DNA of 42,963 bases, from assembly GCA_024277755.1 (NCBI GenBank), contig JAJRUN010000148.1:1-42963 (forward strand). The letters are read 5' to 3'. Source of the DNA: Gammaproteobacteria bacterium. Its GTDB lineage: Bacteria; Pseudomonadota; Gammaproteobacteria; Tenderiales; Tenderiaceae. Below, piece by piece: positions 39,749 through 42,963 of the stretch (its first letter is position 1; the number at the start of each line of letters is the position of its first letter). Made by a program: the position numbers and the translations under genes. Under the pieces are notes generated by a model. The model ran no database searches, was not told the origin of the DNA, and saw nothing but the letters and a program-made list of their open reading frames with translations.

Positions 39749-40468
39749 GTGAGCAGCCTGTTTATCGCTGATATCCACCTCGGTAACGAGCACCCGGAAA
39801 TCAGTCAACGCTTCGTCAGGTTTCTGCAGCAACAGGCCGTTGCTGCAGAGGCTGTTTACATCCTCGGTGATCTGTTTGAAGTCTGGATTGGCGATGATGC
39901 TGTGCAGCCCGAACATCAGGCCGCCATTAAGGCATTGAAACAGCTCACGGATTCCGGCACCTCCGTTTATGTCATGCACGGCAACCGCGATTTTCTGCTG
40001 GGCCAGGGGTTCGAGGCATTAAGCGGTTGTCAGTTAATCAGCGATCCACTGCTGATTGAGCTACACGGCAGCCCCACCCTGCTGATGCACGGTGATAGCC
40101 TCTGCACCGATGACAGCGAATACATGCAGATGCGTCAGCAGCTGCGCAGCCCAGCCTGGCAACAGCAATTTCTCGCTGCCAGCGCTGAGCAAAGGCTTCA
40201 GATTGCACACCAATATCGCAATGAAAGCCGTCACCGCAGCCAAAACAAATCACTGCAAATCATGGATGTGAATACAGGCGCTGTAAAAACAATAATGGAA
40301 CAACACGACGTGACACAGCTGATTCACGGCCACACCCATCGCCCGGCGGTACATAATATGAACATCAAAGGCCAAACGGCGCAGCGCATCGTACTGGGGG
40401 ACTGGTCCTCACAAAACAGCAGCCTGCACTGCGATGAGCAAGGCTGCCGGCTTAGCAATCTCGAATAA
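39749..40468 (+). CDS. lpxH: UDP-2,3-diacylglucosamine diphosphatase
   Basis: Calcineurin-like phosphoesterase making lipid X in lipid A synthesis. Metal-binding motifs are all present in the 239 residues: FIADIHLG, ILGDLFEVWIGDD, MHGNRDFLLG, LMHGDSLCTDD and LIHGHTHRPAVH. The GTG start directly abuts the ppiA stop, so translation is probably coupled. Its stop is 2 bp from the end of the convergent hemH. Confidence 0.96.
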   Translation: MSSLFIADIHLGNEHPEISQRFVRFLQQQAVAAEAVYILGDLFEVWIGDDAVQPEHQAAIKALKQLTDSGTSVYVMHGNRDFLLGQGFEALSGCQLISDPLLIELHGSPTLLMHGDSLCTDDSEYMQMRQQLRSPAWQQQFLAASAEQRLQIAHQYRNESRHRSQNKSLQIMDVNTGAVKTIMEQHDVTQLIHGHTHRPAVHNMNIKGQTAQRIVLGDWSSQNSSLHCDEQGCRLSNLE

Positions 40469-40470
40469 CG

Positions 40471-41583
40471 CTAACGTTTAGCGCCCAGCGCTTTGGCTCG
40501 CGCCAAGCTTGCTTCAGCGTCTCGGCTGGCGTGTGAAACATTCCAGTCAGCATTCAACTCTGGCCAGCCCTGCATATGCCGCTTAGCCAGTTCGGCCAAG
40601 GCACCAATATGATCCACCCTGTCATTCAGCGCTGCAATATAATTAAATGTCTCACCGCCGGCAGCAAGAAAGATGTCACGATTTTCCACCGCAATCTCCT
40701 CCAGGGTTTCAAGACAATCGGCTGCAAAGGCCGGGCAGACAATAGCGATTCTTTTTACACCATCTTTGGGCAACTGCTCCAGCGTCTTATCGGTATAGGG
40801 TTTAAGCCACTCTTGTTTGCCAAAACGCGACTGAAAAGTCACCACCCACTGTTCATCACTCAAACCCAAACGTTCAGCCGCTAACCGCGCCGTCTTCTGA
40901 CACTCGCAGAAATAGGGGTCACCCTGCTGAAAATTACGTTTGGGCATGCCATGAAACGAAAAAACCAGCTTTTGTGGTTGTCCCTCAGCCTTAAAGCTTT
41001 CATCAATGCTGTTGGCCAGGGCCTGAATGAAAGCGGAGTCGTCATGATAGTGATTGACGTAGCGCATCTCCGGCAGCAAGCGCCAGTGCCTTAGCTCATT
41101 CGCCACGGCATCAAAAACGGTTGCCGTAGTGGTGGCAGAATATTGCGGATACAAAGGTAATATCAGAATACGCTGGGCATTGGCTTGTTGCAGCTTCTTC
41201 AAGCCACTGGCAATCGAAGGGTTGCCATAGCGCATTGCCATTTCCACTTTTATTGGCCCGGGGATACTCACCTCCAACGCCTTTTGCAGCGCATCGGCCT
41301 GACGCCGGGTGATTGCCGTCAGCGGTGAGCCATCATCCGTCCAGATGGTCTGATAGGCATGGGCTGATTTTTTGGGTCGAGTGCGTAAAACAATACCGTG
41401 CAAAATAAGCCACCACAGTGGCCGTGGCATTTCAATCACACGAGGGTCCCACAAAAACTCTGCCAGGTAGCGCCGCACTGCTGCAGGCGTTGGCGCATCC
41501 GGTGAACCAAGGTTGCACAACAAGACGCCAGTGCAAGGCATCTGCTTATGATCGTAATCTTTTATTCCACGAAAGCCACTCAT
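40471..41583 (-). CDS. hemH: Ferrochelatase
   Basis: Inserts ferrous iron into protoporphyrin IX, the last step of heme synthesis. Motifs include GVLLCNLGSPDAPTPAAVRRYLAEFL, the active-site His in LVFSFHGMPKRN, and VVTFQSRFGKQEWLKPYTD with the conserved Glu-containing ETLEEI later. About 370 residues; either ATG 41583 or the TTG two codons upstream (41589, with AGG at a good distance) could start it. The 41590-41764 gap upstream holds no gene I can support. Confidence 0.96.
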   Translation of the reverse strand: MSGFRGIKDYDHKQMPCTGVLLCNLGSPDAPTPAAVRRYLAEFLWDPRVIEMPRPLWWLILHGIVLRTRPKKSAHAYQTIWTDDGSPLTAITRRQADALQKALEVSIPGPIKVEMAMRYGNPSIASGLKKLQQANAQRILILPLYPQYSATTTATVFDAVANELRHWRLLPEMRYVNHYHDDSAFIQALANSIDESFKAEGQPQKLVFSFHGMPKRNFQQGDPYFCECQKTARLAAERLGLSDEQWVVTFQSRFGKQEWLKPYTDKTLEQLPKDGVKRIAIVCPAFAADCLETLEEIAVENRDIFLAAGGETFNYIAALNDRVDHIGALAELAKRHMQGWPELNADWNVSHASRDAEASLARAKALGAKR

Positions 41584-41764
41584 CGCCAACCCAATAACCT
41601 TTGTATCTATCCAGCTCAGCCCTGCTTTACGCCAGGCTGAATAGTTCTTTTAAGGTGTTTTATTACAAGGAGCGATAGTATACCGAACTCATAACAGTGA
41701 TGTAGAAACAATGAAGCCAACACCGGTTAGCGTTGGCCGTATAATTCAGCAAAAACAAGCTCAG

Positions 41765-42382
41765 CTACATAATGTGTTGATCGGTGCCACTCGTACCAGG
41801 AAGAAGCTTGGATTCACCGATCAGATCAAGCCCCATCACCTCAAGCAATACCGCTTTGTCAAACGGTTTAGCCAAACACGCCTCAGCCCCAGCATTGATA
41901 ATATTGGCTTCATTTTCAGCGGTGTAATAACCCGTCATGGCAATAATTCGAATATTTTTGGTGCTGTCATCATCTTTCAATTGTTGGCAGACAGAAAAAC
42001 CATCCATGCCCGGCATCTTCAAATCCAGCAATACGATGGCCGGATCAAATTGCAACACCTTGCGACCGGCGTCAAAACCGTCGTGAGCAGTTTCTATTTC
42101 CAGGGATTGACTGGCAAGAAGATCAGCCAGATAACGGGCAAAAGAGCGATTATCATCCACCACCAAAACGCGTGGAGGCCCATCAGGCGACAATTCCATG
42201 CCACGTTGACGAGCAAACTCTTCTACATCTTTGCGTAAAAATCGGCGATGACCGCCTGCGGTGGTAGTGGCCTTGATCCAGTTTTTCTGGGCCCACTGAC
42301 GAATAGTAACGGGAGAGACCCTGAGCAGCTCAGCCACCTCGTTGGGGGTCATGTAGGCACGAATATGACTGTTCCGATTCAA
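41765..42382 (-). CDS. Response regulator with N-terminal excisionase/MerR-type HTH and C-terminal receiver
   Basis: A 205-residue two-domain regulator in unusual order. Residues ~11-60 (MTPNEVAELLRVSPVTIRQWAQ...GGHRRFLRKDVEEFARQRG) form a BldC/MerR-like winged helix-turn-helix. Residues ~70-195 are a receiver domain with VLVVDDNRSFARYL, phospho-acceptor Asp in AIVLLDLKMPGMDG, IAMTGYY and LAKPFD. The TTG at 42382 is preferred because GGGAG lies six nt upstream; a second TTG at 42403 falls inside the predicted -10. No kinase is adjacent, so it is an orphan regulator. Two AATCGATT repeats overlap its promoter. Confidence 0.85.
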   Translation of the reverse strand: MNRNSHIRAYMTPNEVAELLRVSPVTIRQWAQKNWIKATTTAGGHRRFLRKDVEEFARQRGMELSPDGPPRVLVVDDNRSFARYLADLLASQSLEIETAHDGFDAGRKVLQFDPAIVLLDLKMPGMDGFSVCQQLKDDDSTKNIRIIAMTGYYTAENEANIINAGAEACLAKPFDKAVLLEVMGLDLIGESKLLPGTSGTDQHIM

Positions 42383-42402
42383 AGTACTCTCCCGTAGAAA
42401 CA

Positions 42403-42431
42403 ATAGTAGAGCATCTATTTAATCGATTCAA
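42403..42431 (-). promoter_or_regulatory. Sigma-70 promoter of the HTH-receiver gene
   Basis: On minus: TTGAAT (42431-42426), exactly 17 bp, then TACTAT (42408-42403). The start would be near 42396, leaving a leader of about 14 nt with the GGGAG ribosome-binding site before TTG 42382. Confidence 0.65.
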
Positions 42432-42446
42432 GCGTTTTAATCGATT
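42421..42446. repeat. Two direct copies of the palindrome AATCGATT, 18 bp apart
   Basis: AATCGATT at 42421-42428 and 42439-42446, each preceded by TTT. The first overlaps the -35 of the HTH-receiver promoter and the second lies just upstream. The 18-bp period is close to two helical turns, so a regulator could bind both on one face. Confidence 0.55.
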
Positions 42447-42519
42447 TTTATATAAATATTTAAAAAAACAATAAGCCAACAGAAAAGGGCTGAAGGGGGC
42501 TGCCACCGGGAAAATCAAA

Positions 42520-42930
42520 TTAATCTTGTCGACGAGTAAAACGAATGATCTTGCGCCGAGCACGTTTGTCCGGACGCTTGGCTGGCCCTCCGGCAGCATT
42601 TGCCAGCAAACGACGCTGCTCGCCATCGGCCTCACGCCTGGACCGACTGGCCTCGGTTTCTTCATATAGGGTTTGAGCAACGGTTGCCGGGCCTCGTCGA
42701 TCAGACAAAACCAGAACATGGATAACAAACTCAACCATCCCCTTCTGAATACGCAGTTCATCATTCACCTTGAGGCAGCGTGACGGCTTGACCCGGGCAC
42801 CATTCAGGTGAACATGGCCGCCATTAATGGCCTCGGATGCCAGACTGCGGGTCTTGAAGAAGCGGGCTGCCCACAACCATTTATCGAGGCGAACCTTGGC
42901 TGGATCAGAATCTTGTTTGGATTTAGTCAT
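42520..42930 (-). CDS. hslR: Heat-shock protein 15, S4-domain RNA-binding protein
   Basis: Hsp15 recycles stalled 50S subunits carrying a nascent chain. The 136-residue protein has the S4 RNA-binding domain VRLDKWLWAARFFKTRSLASEAINGGHVHLNGARVKPS near the N-terminus and the characteristic basic tail (RPDKRARRKIIRFTRRQD). The ATG start is at 42930. No terminator was found in the 42432-42519 stretch that follows. Confidence 0.93.
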   Translation of the reverse strand: MTKSKQDSDPAKVRLDKWLWAARFFKTRSLASEAINGGHVHLNGARVKPSRCLKVNDELRIQKGMVEFVIHVLVLSDRRGPATVAQTLYEETEASRSRREADGEQRRLLANAAGGPAKRPDKRARRKIIRFTRRQD

Positions 42931-42936
42931 TAGAAA

Positions 42937-42961
42937 AAGGGCCGGTCTTACCCCGGCCCTT
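42937..42961 (-). terminator. Intrinsic terminator of a gene beyond the right edge
   Basis: Stem AAGGGCCGG/CCGGCCCTT (42937-42945, 42953-42961) with a 7-nt loop; on minus it runs into TTTTTCTA. It would end a transcript entering from the right, just before hslR. Confidence 0.75.
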
Positions 42962-42963
42962 CA

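Noticed and set aside
41711-42238. A 175-codon open frame on plus.
   Set aside because: It is opposite the HTH-receiver gene, which has intact domains on the other strand.

Overview
The window looks like chromosomal DNA from a gammaproteobacterium. The block queA-tgt-yajC-secD-secF, the order leuC-leuD-leuB-asd-usg-fimV, lpxH beside a cyclophilin, and a GlrK/QseG/GlrR set are all typical of that class. A PEP-CTERM protein, an exosortase-associated acyltransferase and a heme-motif chemoreceptor point to an environmental, biofilm- or polysaccharide-forming lineage rather than an enteric one. I cannot name the genus. No rRNA, CRISPR array, prophage or complete insertion sequence was seen.

Layout. 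1-1.2 kb: a diguanylate cyclase whose start may lie outside the window. 1.2-6.7 kb: minus-strand block for queuosine tRNA modification (queA, tgt) and Sec export accessories (yajC, secD, secF). 6.8 kb: tRNA-Leu(CAA) with its own promoter and terminator. 6.9-13.7 kb: glycogen/alpha-glucan cluster, with glgC, a GH57 enzyme and malQ on minus, divergent from glgB. 13.7-14.4 kb: a CbiQ/EcfT-like membrane protein with an intrinsic-terminator structure inside its first codons. 14.5-23.1 kb: fimV, usg-like, asd, leuB, leuD and leuC, divergent from a LysR regulator. 24.0-25.2 kb: a PEP-CTERM protein behind a sigma-54 promoter. 25.3-29.5 kb: Bcr/CflA transporter, folD and a TMTC-like membrane/TPR protein. 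29.7-32.2 kb: an nsrR-like regulator, two small exported proteins, a 159-bp MITE-like element, a degenerate ORF, and the exosortase-associated acyltransferase. 32.2-35.8 kb: GlrK, QseG-like lipoprotein and GlrR. 35.9-41.6 kb: cysS, chemoreceptor, cyclophilin, lpxH and hemH. 41.8-42.9 kb: an HTH-receiver regulator and hslR.

The most interesting reading concerns the 271 bp between glrR and the acyltransferase gene. It holds two TGTC-N10-GACA palindromes, the form known for GlrR enhancer sites in enterics, and a near-consensus sigma-54 -24/-12 element. All are placed to drive the acyltransferase gene. The PEP-CTERM gene 8 kb away has its own sigma-54 promoter. This suggests that an envelope-stress-type two-component system controls part of a PEP-CTERM/exosortase pathway. 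That link is an inference from DNA motifs only.

Several start codons were moved from the longest reading frame to internal ATG, GTG or TTG codons on ribosome-binding-site evidence; each case is explained in its entry.
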